Program-made: the position numbers and the translations under genes
Notes under the pieces: generated by a model
What the model was told of the DNA's origin: nothing
Database searches by the model: none
Seen by the model: the letters and a program-made list of their open reading frames with translations, nothing else
Part shown: positions 1 to 8,220 of the stretch, in pieces
How the letters are laid out: each line of letters opens with the position of its first letter
Numbering within the stretch: the stretch's first letter is position 1
DNA from: Reyranella aquatilis
GTDB taxonomy: Bacteria > Pseudomonadota > Alphaproteobacteria > Reyranellales > Reyranellaceae
Reading direction: 5' to 3'
NCBI RefSeq assembly: GCF_020880995.1
Contig: NZ_JAJISD010000003.1
Span: forward strand, 62,001-126,000
DNA: 64,000 nucleotides

Positions 1-123
1 GGGCGCGGCCGGCAGGGCGACTTCGAGGCGAGGCAGCAGCGTGTCGAGCAGCGACTGCTGCCCGGCCCGCAGTTTCTTGCCCCGTCGACGGCCATGAAGC
101 GTGCGTCGGCGGGCTTCTTCCAT
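1..123 (-). CDS. trmB: tRNA (guanine-N7)-methyltransferase, N-terminal fragment (runs off left edge)
   Basis: Read on the minus strand, an open frame starts with ATG at 123 and stays open for all 41 codons to the window edge. A GGAAAG ribosome site lies just upstream. The translated N-terminus has an arginine-rich start, then the H-G-R-R-R-G-K-K-L-R pattern and a GQQ-x-LLD-x-LLPRL stretch, which is the hallmark opening of alphaproteobacterial TrmB. The family makes m7G46 in tRNA using SAM; the Rossmann core is outside the window. It starts 18 bases after the stop of the ThDP enzyme at 142-1686, same strand, so the two may be co-transcribed. The call rests on the N-terminus only. Confidence 0.75.
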   Translation of the reverse strand, partial: MEEARRRTLHGRRRGKKLRAGQQSLLDTLLPRLEVALPAAP

Positions 124-141
124 GATGCTTTCCGCGCGGCC

Positions 142-1686
142 CTACATGATCACGTCGATGAGGTACGGGCCCTTCTGCGACATGGCGTAGGTGAGCTGCT
201 TGGTCAACTCCTCGAGATTGTGCGCCTTGCCGCCCGGGACGCCCATGCTCTTCGACATCATCGAGAAGTCGAGCGTCGGCCGGTCGAGAGTCAGCATGTC
301 GATGGCGCGCGGGCCGGGATTGGCGGCGCCGACGTCGGCGAGCTGGCTGTAGAGGATGTTGTAGGAGCGGTTCGAGAAGATCATCACGCAGACGTCGAGA
401 TTCTCGCGCGCCATCGTCCACAGCGACTGGATCGTGTACATCGCCGAGCCGTCGCCGATCATGCAGATGACCTTGCGGTCCGGGCAGGCGACGGCCGCAC
501 CGACCGCCACCGGTCCGCCGAAGCCGATCGAGCCGCCCATATTGTTCAGCCAGTCGTGCGGCGGGGCGCCGGCGCTGAACGGGAAGAAGCCGCGGCCCGT
601 GGTGACCGATTCGTCGACCACGATCGCGCCTTCCGGCATCGTCGCGCCCAGTGCCTGACCCAGCCCGTCGAGCGTGAACTTGCCGGTGGGACGCTCCGGC
701 CGACTCGGCTGGGCGATGCCCTCGGGCTTCACGTTCATCGCATCGAGTTCCATCGCCAGCGCCTCGAGCGAGCCGATCGGATCGCCCTCGACCGGACAGA
801 GCGTCGAGATCTCGCAATCGTCCGGCGACAGCACGGACGGCTTGCCGGGATAGGCGAAGAAAGCGAACGGCGCCTTGGCGCCGCACAGCACCATCTGCTT
901 GGTACCCTTGAGCTGGGCCAGCGCGTTCTCGACCACGAAATGCAGACGCAGCACCGGGATGCGGCCGGCGCCGCGCTCGATGCGCGCCGTGCCGCCGGCG
1001 CCCTGCACCTTGCAGCCGGTCTTGGCGGCGATCTTGCCGGCGAGTTCGAGGCCGCGGGCGCGCAGTGCACGGCCGCCGATGAACAGCATGGCGCCCGGCT
1101 GCTTCAACGCCTTGGCGGCCGCGACGACCGTCTCCTTCGACGGCTTGGCCGGCGCCGGCGCGGCCGGCGTCTCGGCCACGCCGTCGGCTTCGCCCCAGGC
1201 GGTGTCGGCGGGCAGGATCAGGGTCGCGATCTGGCCCGGCGCGACATTCGCCGCCTGGATCGCCAGCGCGCCGTCGCCGGCCACCGTCTTCGAGGTCGGC
1301 GAGGTCTTCACCCAGTGCGAGAAGGGACGCGCGATGCCTTCGATGTCCGCGGTGAGCGGCGTGTCGTACTTGATGTGATAGAGCGCGTGCTCGCCCACGA
1401 TGTTGACGACGCCGGAGCCCGCCTTCTTGGCGTTGTGCAGGTTGGCCGCCGCGTTGGCGAGGCCCGGGCCGAGATGCAGCAGGGTCGAGGCCGGCTTGTC
1501 GGTCATACGGTAGTAGCCGTCGGCCGCGCCGCTGCAGACGCCCTCGAACAGGCCGAGCACGCAGCGCATCCCCTCGACGCGATCGAGCGCGCCCACGAAA
1601 TGCATCTCCGAGGTGCCGGGGTTGGCGAAACAGACCTCGACGCCGCCCTTCACCAAGGTGCGGACCAGACTTTCAGCTCCGTTCAT
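142..1686 (-). CDS. ThDP-dependent enzyme of the acetolactate synthase / benzoylformate decarboxylase superfamily
   Basis: A 514-residue protein with the three-domain layout of ThDP decarboxylases. The N-terminal pyrimidine-binding domain carries the expected glutamate (E48, in GLFEGVCSGAADGYYR). The C-terminal domain has the Mg-diphosphate motif starting GDGSAMY near residue 411 and ending in N about 28 residues later. An upstream in-frame extension to 1950 is open, but the ATG at 1686 has a strong GGGGGAG ribosome site and aligns with the family start, so I use it. No small regulatory subunit gene lies nearby, so this is unlikely to be the anabolic acetolactate synthase; alphaproteobacterial homologues are annotated loosely as acetolactate synthase large subunit. 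The substrate cannot be read from sequence. Confidence 0.85.
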   Translation of the reverse strand: MNGAESLVRTLVKGGVEVCFANPGTSEMHFVGALDRVEGMRCVLGLFEGVCSGAADGYYRMTDKPASTLLHLGPGLANAAANLHNAKKAGSGVVNIVGEHALYHIKYDTPLTADIEGIARPFSHWVKTSPTSKTVAGDGALAIQAANVAPGQIATLILPADTAWGEADGVAETPAAPAPAKPSKETVVAAAKALKQPGAMLFIGGRALRARGLELAGKIAAKTGCKVQGAGGTARIERGAGRIPVLRLHFVVENALAQLKGTKQMVLCGAKAPFAFFAYPGKPSVLSPDDCEISTLCPVEGDPIGSLEALAMELDAMNVKPEGIAQPSRPERPTGKFTLDGLGQALGATMPEGAIVVDESVTTGRGFFPFSAGAPPHDWLNNMGGSIGFGGPVAVGAAVACPDRKVICMIGDGSAMYTIQSLWTMARENLDVCVMIFSNRSYNILYSQLADVGAANPGPRAIDMLTLDRPTLDFSMMSKSMGVPGGKAHNLEELTKQLTYAMSQKGPYLIDVIM

Positions 1687-1867
1687 CGACTCCCCCAAAC
1701 GCGGATGATTTTGAATCGGCCGGCACCCTAGGCCAGTCGTGGCGTTTACCCAAGTCTTTGCGAATGAAGGAGAAATTCCGTAAGTCGAACGTTCTCTCTT
1801 TATTCTCAACGTTCTATTCTTTATATTTGAAGCATTATTTGAGTTCTTTGAAACGAAAGACTTTTCC
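1687..1867. promoter_or_regulatory. AT-rich divergent intergenic region
   Basis: This 181-base gap separates the divergent ThDP-enzyme gene and the small orphan gene at 1868. From about 1775 to 1865 it is strikingly AT-rich against the GC-rich surroundings, with several TTCT and TTTAT runs. Both promoters should lie here. I cannot assign individual -35 and -10 boxes with confidence. Confidence 0.45.
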
Positions 1868-2299
1868 ATGAGCCATTCGGAGCCGTCCGACAGCTCGGCC
1901 GACGCCCCCTTCATCGTCGGCACCGACCTCGTCGAATTCGACCGCAGCAACCTGCCGATCTACGCCACGCCCGCTTCGCTCTGGGCGGAAGCCGGCGCCG
2001 ATCCGGTTTCCTATGGCGCACCGCTCGACCGCCTGTTCGGCGAGGCGGGCGACGTCTTCGTCAATGGCGTGCCGGGTTCAGTCGACGCCGATCTCACCGC
2101 CATGGCCGGCGAGGATACGCTGGTCGTTCTCAGCGATCTGTCGGACGGGCTGATGCTGCCGACAGCCGACGAGCCCGCGCCCCTGCACACGAGTGCAGCC
2201 ATCTACGAGTTCGGTGCCGACAGCCACGCCGTCCTTCACCTGCAGGACGGCATGAACTGGGACCAGACCGACGCCGGGTGGTCTTTCGACCACGTCTAG
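1868..2299 (+). CDS. small acidic protein of unknown function
   Basis: A 143-residue protein that I do not recognise. It is rich in Asp, Ala, Ser and Gly, contains no cysteine, and has no clear signal peptide or membrane segment. The second half (VVLSDLSDGLMLPTADE onward) alternates short hydrophobic stretches with acidic turns and ends in a tryptophan-containing tail. The frame shows normal high-GC third positions, so it looks coding, although the ribosome site before the ATG (GAAAGAC) is weak. It is monocistronic: divergent from the ThDP gene and convergent with the M20 hydrolase. Its AT-rich promoter region differs from the local background. Confidence 0.6.
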   Translation: MSHSEPSDSSADAPFIVGTDLVEFDRSNLPIYATPASLWAEAGADPVSYGAPLDRLFGEAGDVFVNGVPGSVDADLTAMAGEDTLVVLSDLSDGLMLPTADEPAPLHTSAAIYEFGADSHAVLHLQDGMNWDQTDAGWSFDHV

Positions 2300-2332
2300 G
2301 CCGAGCTTCGCTCTGCCTGCGAGCATCTGGCC

Positions 2333-2352
2333 GCGGCTTGGTTACAAGCCGC
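2333..2352. terminator. hairpin between convergent genes
   Basis: A perfect 8-bp stem GCGGCTTG/CAAGCCGC with a GTTA loop lies between the convergent genes ending at 2299 and 2398. No T run follows on either strand, so it may be a weak or Rho-assisted terminator. Confidence 0.4.
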
Positions 2353-2397
2353 CAAGCGCTGCAATGTCCAGGAGCGCCGAAGAGAGTGCGACGCCGT

Positions 2398-3591
2398 CTA
2401 GGCCGCGTCGCCCAGCTCGAGCTGGACGAGGTTCATCCAGTAGGCCGCGCCGGTCGTCAGGATCCGGTCGTTGAAGTCGTAGAGCGGCGAATGCACGTTC
2501 TGGCAGCCGCCCTCGCCGGTGCCGCCGTTGCCGATCATGATGTAGGCGCCGGGCTTCTTCTCCAGCATGAAGGCGAAGTCCTCGGCGCCAGCCAGCGGCG
2601 AGGTGTTCGCCTCGACGTTCTCGCGCCCGACCGTCATCGCCGCCGCCTCGACGGCAACCGACGTCTGCTCGGCGGCGTTAACCAGCGCCGGATAGCGGCG
2701 ATGGTACTTCGAGACGGCCTCGCAGCCGCCCGCCTGCGCGATGCCGGCCGCCACCTCGGCCAGGCGCTTCTCGAGCAGATTGCGCACCTCGGCCGAGAAG
2801 CTGCGGGCGGTGCCGCGGATCAGCACTTCCGAGGGAATCACGTTGGGCGAGCCCGGCGTTCCGGCAGCGATGTGGCCGACGCTCAACACCGCGGCCTGGC
2901 TGGACGGCACGTTGCGGCCGACGATGCCCTGTACCGCGACGATGAACTGCGCGGCCACGAAGGTCGGGTCGGTGCCGCGGTCGGGCATGGCGCCGTGGCC
3001 GCCCGTGCCCTTGAACACGACTTCCCAGCTGTCGGACGAGGCCAGCATCGGCCCGGTGCGGATCGCGAAGTGGCCGACCGGGAAGCCCGGCATGTTGTGC
3101 ATGCCGTAGACCACGTCGCAGGGGAACTTCTCGAACAGACCTTCCTCGATCATCACCCGCGCGCCGCCCAGCCCTTCCTCGGCGGGCTGGAAGATGAAGT
3201 GGACGGTGCCGCCGAAATCGGGTGCCGCCGCGAGCCGCCTGGCCGCGCCCAGCAGCATCGTGGTGTGGCCGTCATGGCCGCAGGCATGCATCTTGTTGGG
3301 AATCGACGAGGCGTATTCGAAATCGTTGCGCTCCTGCAGGTGAAGCGCATCCATGTCGGCGCGCAGGCCGATCGTCTTCTGGCCGGGACGATTGCCCTTC
3401 AGCGTGCCGACAACGCCGGTAGTCGCCAGGCCGCGATGCACCTCGATACCCCAGGAGGTGAGCTTGTCGGCCACGATCTGGGCGGTCCGCACCTCCTCGA
3501 AGGCGGTCTCGGGATGGCGGTGGATGTCGCGACGGATGGCGGTGAGATCGGCCAGGTCGCCGGCGAGAAGATCGGGGGTGTAACGGGTCAT
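2398..3591 (-). CDS. M20 family amidohydrolase (hippurate hydrolase / amidohydrolase type)
   Basis: A 397-residue cytosolic metallopeptidase-fold hydrolase, normal length for the HipO/IAA-amino-acid-hydrolase branch of M20D. Metal-site motifs are intact: MHACGHDGH at 101-109 (including C104, H106), QPAEEG at 135-140 with the catalytic Glu pair, YGMHN around 165, and a late HSPLYDFND histidine. RADMDAL at 77-83 is the usual aspartate element. The family cleaves N-acyl amino acids or related amides with two divalent metals; the actual acyl substrate cannot be read. The gene stands alone, convergent with the small orphan gene and divergent from the GST-like gene. Confidence 0.9.
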   Translation of the reverse strand: MTRYTPDLLAGDLADLTAIRRDIHRHPETAFEEVRTAQIVADKLTSWGIEVHRGLATTGVVGTLKGNRPGQKTIGLRADMDALHLQERNDFEYASSIPNKMHACGHDGHTTMLLGAARRLAAAPDFGGTVHFIFQPAEEGLGGARVMIEEGLFEKFPCDVVYGMHNMPGFPVGHFAIRTGPMLASSDSWEVVFKGTGGHGAMPDRGTDPTFVAAQFIVAVQGIVGRNVPSSQAAVLSVGHIAAGTPGSPNVIPSEVLIRGTARSFSAEVRNLLEKRLAEVAAGIAQAGGCEAVSKYHRRYPALVNAAEQTSVAVEAAAMTVGRENVEANTSPLAGAEDFAFMLEKKPGAYIMIGNGGTGEGGCQNVHSPLYDFNDRILTTGAAYWMNLVQLELGDAA

Positions 3592-3695
3592 GCCCGGAGA
3601 TTAGCGTCGTCGCGCTCGGAAGGACAACGCCTTGCGGTTGTGCGGGCAGCAGGCCTCCTGCACATTCGTCGTTCCCCCAGTTCGGATGAACCCTC

Positions 3696-4502
3696 ATGAC
3701 TGAGACTGCCAGGCTCTCCGGCGCGAGACCGCGGCTCTATCAGACGCCGTCCTCCTACTATTCGATGATCGCGCGCCTCGCGCTCGCCGAGGGCGGCATC
3801 GACCACGAACGCGTCTTCGTCGATATCCATTACCGGCTGAGCCAGCAGCAGCCTGATTACGTGCGGCTCAATCCGGGCATGACGGTGCCCACGCTGGTGC
3901 TGGCTGATCGCATCCTCGTCGAGAGTCGCGACATCGCCGAGTATGCGCTTGGCTCTACCTCCGATCCCGAAACGAAGGCCTGGGTCGACCTCCACTATGC
4001 CTATCCGATCGAGGAACTGACCTTCGGAGGCCTGCTCGCCCGCAACCCGCTGGCGCGGATCATGATCCCGAAGCGGCTGGAGGCGGCGCGCCGCCAGCTC
4101 CTGGCACATGCCGCGGCAAATCCCGATCTGGCTGCGGTCTATCGAGCGCGCGCCGCGGTATTCGCCCGGCGGATCGCCACCTTCGAGCCTGACGCCGTCG
4201 TCAAGCTCTCGGAACGCCGCCGCGCGGAGGCCATCGGCTTCATGGACCGGCTCGAGCAGACGCTGCGTGATGGCCGCGCGGTCCTGGTACCGCCCGCCTA
4301 CGGCGTCGCCGACGTCGTCTGGACCGTGTTTCTCGGCCGCATGGAATTCGCCGGTCTCGGCGCGGAGATCCCGAAACGCCCGGCGCTCGCCCGCTACTGG
4401 GCCGCCATGCAGGCGCGTCCGGCCTTTTCCGCCGCCGACATCTGGACGAAGTTCCATCTCGGCCGCCTGATCGGGGCGATCGTCGGCATCGGCAGGCGCT
4501 GA
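3696..4502 (+). CDS. glutathione S-transferase family protein
   Basis: A 268-residue soluble protein. Residues 12-85 form a thioredoxin-like GST N-domain: the SSYYSMIARLAL helix after the first strand, the cis-proline element TVPTLVL, and ESRDIAEYALG for the gamma-glutamyl contact. Residues 95-260 fit an all-helical C-domain. It is somewhat longer than typical 200-230 aa GSTs. The likely activity is glutathione conjugation, isomerisation or peroxidase chemistry; no subclass is evident. It lies 103 bases ahead of hisA in the place where many alphaproteobacteria carry hisB-hisH, but it is functionally unrelated to histidine synthesis. Confidence 0.8.
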   Translation: MTETARLSGARPRLYQTPSSYYSMIARLALAEGGIDHERVFVDIHYRLSQQQPDYVRLNPGMTVPTLVLADRILVESRDIAEYALGSTSDPETKAWVDLHYAYPIEELTFGGLLARNPLARIMIPKRLEAARRQLLAHAAANPDLAAVYRARAAVFARRIATFEPDAVVKLSERRRAEAIGFMDRLEQTLRDGRAVLVPPAYGVADVVWTVFLGRMEFAGLGAEIPKRPALARYWAAMQARPAFSAADIWTKFHLGRLIGAIVGIGRR

Positions 4503-4605
4503 CGGTGCCGTGATCCCCGGCCGCCGCATCCGCCAGGAGGGACGGTTCGGTGTGGCATCGGGCGGGGTGGCGCCCCTGCCCGCAACGCGCTAAAGCCGCG
4601 CCGCC

Positions 4606-5334
4606 ATGATCCTTTTCCCTGCGATCGATCTCAAGGACGGCAAGTGCGTGCGCCTGCTTCGCGGCGACATGCAGCGTGCCACCGTGTTCAACGACAGCCC
4701 CGCCGCCCAGGCCAAGGCCTTCGCCAACGCCGGCTGCGAATGGCTGCATCTGGTCGACCTGAACGGGGCGGTCGAGGGCCATCCGGTCAACCGCGCGGCG
4801 GTCGAGAGTATCCTGAAGGACGTCGACGTTCCGACCCAGCTGGGCGGCGGCATCCGCACCATCGAGAGCATCGCCCAGTGGTTCGAGGCGGGCGTGAAGC
4901 GCGTGATCCTGGGCACCATCGCGGTCAAGGAGCCGGGGCTGGTGAAGGCCGCCTGCAAGCAGTGGCCCGGCCAGATCGCCGTCGGCATCGACGCCCGCGA
5001 GGGCATCGTGGCGGTCGACGGCTGGACCAAGCAGAGCACGGTGCGGGCGCTCGACCTCGCGCTGCGCTTCGAGGATGCCGGGGTCTCGGCCATCATCTAC
5101 ACCGACATCGACCGCGACGGCGCGATGGGCGGGGTCAACGTCGATGCGACGGTGACGCTGGCGCAGCATCTCACCACGCCGGTCATCGCCTCGGGCGGCG
5201 TCAGCTCGCTGGACGACCTGCGCGAGCTGAAGCCCACCGAGGAGTTCGGCATCGTCGGCGCCATCGTCGGCCGCGCGCTCTATGACGGTCGCGTGACCGT
5301 GCCCGACGCGATCCGCGTGCTGAAGGGCGAGTAG
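4606..5334 (+). CDS. hisA: phosphoribosylformimino-5-aminoimidazole carboxamide ribotide isomerase
   Basis: HisA catalyses the Amadori rearrangement of ProFAR to PRFAR in histidine synthesis. At 242 residues it has full family length. It is a (beta/alpha)8 barrel with catalytic Asp8 in the FPAIDLKDG motif and Asp129 in VGIDAREG, the two residues expected in HisA; the phosphate loops GGGIRT and SGGVSS are present. It begins the hisA-hisF-hisE run, with hisF starting 7 bases after its stop. hisH, hisB and hisG are not in the window. Confidence 0.97.
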   Translation: MILFPAIDLKDGKCVRLLRGDMQRATVFNDSPAAQAKAFANAGCEWLHLVDLNGAVEGHPVNRAAVESILKDVDVPTQLGGGIRTIESIAQWFEAGVKRVILGTIAVKEPGLVKAACKQWPGQIAVGIDAREGIVAVDGWTKQSTVRALDLALRFEDAGVSAIIYTDIDRDGAMGGVNVDATVTLAQHLTTPVIASGGVSSLDDLRELKPTEEFGIVGAIVGRALYDGRVTVPDAIRVLKGE

Positions 5335-5341
5335 CGGCGCC

Positions 5342-6115
5342 GTGCTGAAGGTCCGCATCATCCCCTGCCTCGACGTCAAGGACGGCCGCGTCGTGAAGGG
5401 CGTGCAGTTCGTGGGCCTGCGCGATGCCGGCGATCCGGTCGAGCAGGCGCGCATCTACGACGCCGCCGGCGCGGACGAACTCACCTTCCTCGACATCACA
5501 GCCAGCCACGAGAACCGCGACACCATCCTCGACGTCGTCGGCCGCACCGCGGAGCAGTGCTTCATGCCGCTGACCGTGGGCGGCGGCGTGCGCCAGGTCG
5601 AGGACATCCGCCGCCTGCTGCTGGCCGGCGCCGACAAGGTTTCCATCAATTCGGCAGCGGTGGCACGGCCGGAATTCGTGCGCGAAGCCGCCCGCAAGTA
5701 CGGCGACCAGTGCATCGTCGTGGCGATCGACGCGCGCACCACCGGCCCCGGCAAGTGGGAGGTCTTCACCCACGGCGGCCGCAAGGGCACCGGTCTCGAC
5801 GCGGTCGACTGGGCGCGCCGCATGGCGGAGTCGGGGGCGGGCGAGATCCTTCTCACCTCGATGGATCGCGACGGCACCAAGTCGGGTTTCGATCTCGAAC
5901 TGACGCGTGCCGTGTCGGATGCCGTGCCGGTGCCAGTGGTCGCATCCGGCGGCGTCGGCACGCTCGATCATCTGGTCGATGGCGTGACAAAGGGCGGCGC
6001 TTCGGCGGTGCTCGCCGCATCGATCTTCCACTTCGGTGAATTCACCATCGCGCAGGCGAAGGAACATCTCGCGCGCGCCGGCGTTCCGGTGCGACAAATC
6101 TCGCGCGCGGCATGA
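5342..6115 (+). CDS. hisF: imidazole glycerol phosphate synthase, cyclase subunit
   Basis: HisF, with HisH (not in this window), turns PRFAR and ammonia into imidazole glycerol phosphate and AICAR. The 257-residue barrel has catalytic Asp11 ([13 protein letters not shown]) and Asp130 ([10 protein letters not shown]), plus the GGGVR and SGGVGT phosphate loops. Translation starts at GTG, 7 bases after the hisA stop, which indicates tight co-translation. hisE follows after 90 bases. Confidence 0.97.
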   Translation: MLKVRIIPCLDVKDGRVVKGVQFVGLRDAGDPVEQARIYDAAGADELTFLDITASHENRDTILDVVGRTAEQCFMPLTVGGGVRQVEDIRRLLLAGADKVSINSAAVARPEFVREAARKYGDQCIVVAIDARTTGPGKWEVFTHGGRKGTGLDAVDWARRMAESGAGEILLTSMDRDGTKSGFDLELTRAVSDAVPVPVVASGGVGTLDHLVDGVTKGGASAVLAASIFHFGEFTIAQAKEHLARAGVPVRQISRAA

Positions 6116-6205
6116 TTTTGGCGTAAAGTCGCCGCGGCGCCCGTCCAAGAGGCGTAGTCAGATTTTCGAGCGCCCGTTCCCCCCGGGCGGCGGAGTTCCC
6201 CGCGG

Positions 6206-6577
6206 ATGGCAAAGAAGAAAAAAGCCAAGAAGGCGCTAAGGCCGAACATCGTCACGATCGACGAGCACGTGCTCGATCGCCTGTACCTGGTGATCGACAG
6301 CCGCAAGGGCGCAGACCCCGAAACGTCCTACACGGCGCGGCTCTTCAGCCGTGGCCGACCCCAGATCGCCAAGAAGCTGGGCGAGGAGGCCGTCGAGGCG
6401 CTGATCGAAGGCATCCGCGGCGACAAGGCCAAGCTGGTCGGCGAAAGCGCCGACATGCTCTACCATCTGCTCACCCTGTGGGCCGCGGTGGGCGTGAAGC
6501 CCAAGTCCGTATGGGACGAGTTGGCCCGCCGCGAGGGCCTGTCCGGCATCGCCGAGAAGGCCAGCCGCAAGCGTTGA
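6206..6577 (+). CDS. hisE: phosphoribosyl-ATP pyrophosphatase
   Basis: HisE hydrolyses PR-ATP to PR-AMP and diphosphate, the second step of histidine synthesis. At 123 residues it is an all-alpha MazG-like protein with the metal-binding pattern [12 protein letters not shown] and [12 protein letters not shown] lysine-rich start (AKKKKAKKA) and a spacer add about 15 residues in front of the usual HisE core; the ATG at 6206 is the plausible start. It is the last gene of hisA-hisF-hisE and is followed by a dispersed repeat rather than by a HIT gene. Confidence 0.95.
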   Translation: MAKKKKAKKALRPNIVTIDEHVLDRLYLVIDSRKGADPETSYTARLFSRGRPQIAKKLGEEAVEALIEGIRGDKAKLVGESADMLYHLLTLWAAVGVKPKSVWDELARREGLSGIAEKASRKR

Positions 6578-6581
6578 ACCC

Positions 6582-6669
6582 GTCGTCCCGAGCGCCCGCG
6601 AAGGACCTGACGGAACGACCAGCGGACTCCCTTGCAGCCGCGAGATCCGTCGCTACGCCCAGGACGGCA
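6582..6669. repeat. dispersed inverted-repeat element, copy 1
   Basis: The gap after hisE begins GTCGTCCCGAGCG and ends, about 70 bases later, with CGCTACGCCCAGGACGGC, an imperfect reverse complement. The pattern GTC-R-TCC-Y-GAGCG followed by GCGAAGGA matches the arms at 41257-41327, the widespread intergenic repeat whose translation reads like H-P-E-R-S-E. It sits between two convergent transcription units (hisE and the minus-strand ABC operon), and may act in termination or mRNA 3' protection. Confidence 0.55.
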
Positions 6670-6702
6670 TGAGGGCGTGACTGCCGTTTCGCGTCGTCCT
6701 TT

Positions 6703-7551
6703 TCAGTGCGGCGGCATCGGGATGAAGAGCGGCGGCGTGCGGGTCGACCTGCTGCGCGTCTTGATGTCTTCGTCGTTGGCGCCGTGCGGCTTCAGGTAGA
6801 CGTAATAGGGCGTTCGGCGCTCGACGACATCGTTGCCGGGCTGGGCCTTCTCGCTGACCAGCAAGTCCGACTGGATGCGGACATGCATGTAGCCGGGAAT
6901 GAGTTCAGCCCAGTTGGCAACGTCGGGCGTGAACACGACGTCATAGGTGTAGCCGTCCACGACCTTCACCACGCCCCAGCTCGTACCCTCCGCCGGGCGC
7001 GACGGTACCTGCTGCCAGACCATGCCCGTCTGAACGTAGACGGCCACCGCGTTCAACATCACGTAGAGCGGCCCCTTGGGGCTGACATTCTGCAGGAAGA
7101 GCGTCATGCGATACGACTTGCCGTCGGGATCGTAGGCGATGCCCTTGAGCTCGACATAGAGCGAGCGCATCGCGGTGTTCTCGAGCAGCAGCCGCGCCTG
7201 GCGCGCCTCGCGGGCCGCGCGCGCCTGGTACAGGCCGACGCCGGCATCGATCGCGAAGGCCGTCAGCAACACCATGACCAGCCCGATGACCGCGGGCGAC
7301 CGCCAGAGATCGAAGCGCCGCCCGAGCTTTACCGCGATGGTGGACGGGGCATCGACCTTGCGCGGCGCGGCGGCGCGCAGTTCGTCCAGCAATCCCCGCG
7401 CCGGTGCAGAATCGCCCGACGCGGCGTTCGCCGCCGCCGCGATGCCCAGGCGCCGCCTCAGCACGCGCGCTTCTGACTGTGCGGCGGCAAGCTGGCGCCG
7501 CAGGTCGGCGATCAGCGCATCCTTGTCCGGCGCGGCGGGCGGCACGCTCAT
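6703..7551 (-). CDS. membrane-anchored accessory protein of the propeller/ABC operon, unknown family
   Basis: A 282-residue protein I cannot assign to a family. Residues 9-37 are a short coiled coil, 86-108 a single transmembrane helix, and 115-282 a probable periplasmic domain rich in beta strands (YRMTLFLQNVSPKGPLYVML and following). Topology is likely cytoplasmic N-terminus, periplasmic C-terminus. Its ATG overlaps the stop of the upstream ABC ATPase gene by 4 bases, so it is the last gene of the four-gene operon 11270 to 6703. By context it should assist the ABC permease or the exported propeller protein, like an adaptor, but that is inference only. Confidence 0.7.
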   Translation of the reverse strand: MSVPPAAPDKDALIADLRRQLAAAQSEARVLRRRLGIAAAANAASGDSAPARGLLDELRAAAPRKVDAPSTIAVKLGRRFDLWRSPAVIGLVMVLLTAFAIDAGVGLYQARAAREARQARLLLENTAMRSLYVELKGIAYDPDGKSYRMTLFLQNVSPKGPLYVMLNAVAVYVQTGMVWQQVPSRPAEGTSWGVVKVVDGYTYDVVFTPDVANWAELIPGYMHVRIQSDLLVSEKAQPGNDVVERRTPYYVYLKPHGANDEDIKTRSRSTRTPPLFIPMPPH

Positions 7552-8216
7552 GCGACGATCGTCCCGTGGGCGATGTGCACGATCTGCTCGGCCTGCTCGG
7601 CCAGCGCCAGATTGTGGGTGACGAGGATCAGCGTCGTGCCGCGCTCGCAGTTGACCGCCAGAAGCTCGTCCATGATCTCGATCTCGGTCTGCTCGTCGAG
7701 ATCGGAGGTTGGTTCGTCGGCCAGGATCAGCGCCGGCTCGTTGATGAGCGCACGGGCGATGACCGCACGCCGCTGCTCGCCCGCCGAGACCTCGCCCGGA
7801 TAGGCGTCGAGATGATCGCCCAATCCCATCTGGCCGAGCAGGGCGGCGGCGCGCGCATAGAGGGGTTTCGTCGCACCGGTGCGGCCCAGCATGCCAGGCA
7901 GGGCGACATTGTCGATCAGACGCAGCGTCGGCAGCAGGCTCGCGAACTGGAAGACGTAGCCAATGCGCCGGTTGCGGAAAGCCGACAGCGCGTTGTCCGA
8001 CAGGCTCCAGATATCGGTGCCCTCGACCAGGACCTGCCCGGCCGAGGGGCGGCTGAGACCGCCGATCATCGCCATCAGGGACGACTTTCCCGAGCCCGAG
8101 CGGCCGATGATCGCGGCGTAGCGCCCGGCCGCCACGTCGAGGTCGACACCGGCCACGGCCGCCACCGGGCCACGCTCCGTGACATAGTCCTTCCGCAGCG
8201 CCCGGCAGGAGAGCAT
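7548..8216 (-). CDS. ABC transporter ATP-binding protein, MacB/LolD type
   Basis: A 222-residue ATPase, the standard LolD/MacB-domain length. Walker A is GRSGSGKSS at 38-46, the Q-loop lies in the YVFQFASLLPTL stretch, the signature is a variant (EVSAGEQRRAVIARAL instead of LSGG), Walker B is ALILADEPTSDLD, and the switch histidine is in LVTHNLALAE. It works with the permease at 8221-9429. This class acts as a mechanotransducer on periplasmic or lipoprotein substrates rather than as a classical importer. The gene is packed between the permease (4 bases upstream) and the membrane protein (4-base overlap). Confidence 0.9.
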   Translation of the reverse strand: MLSCRALRKDYVTERGPVAAVAGVDLDVAAGRYAAIIGRSGSGKSSLMAMIGGLSRPSAGQVLVEGTDIWSLSDNALSAFRNRRIGYVFQFASLLPTLRLIDNVALPGMLGRTGATKPLYARAAALLGQMGLGDHLDAYPGEVSAGEQRRAVIARALINEPALILADEPTSDLDEQTEIEIMDELLAVNCERGTTLILVTHNLALAEQAEQIVHIAHGTIVA

Positions 8217-8220
8217 CGCC

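Noticed and set aside
94..1731. A 545-codon frame opposite the ThDP enzyme
   Set aside because: The minus-strand enzyme has clear domain motifs and a ribosome site; the plus frame is a codon-bias shadow.
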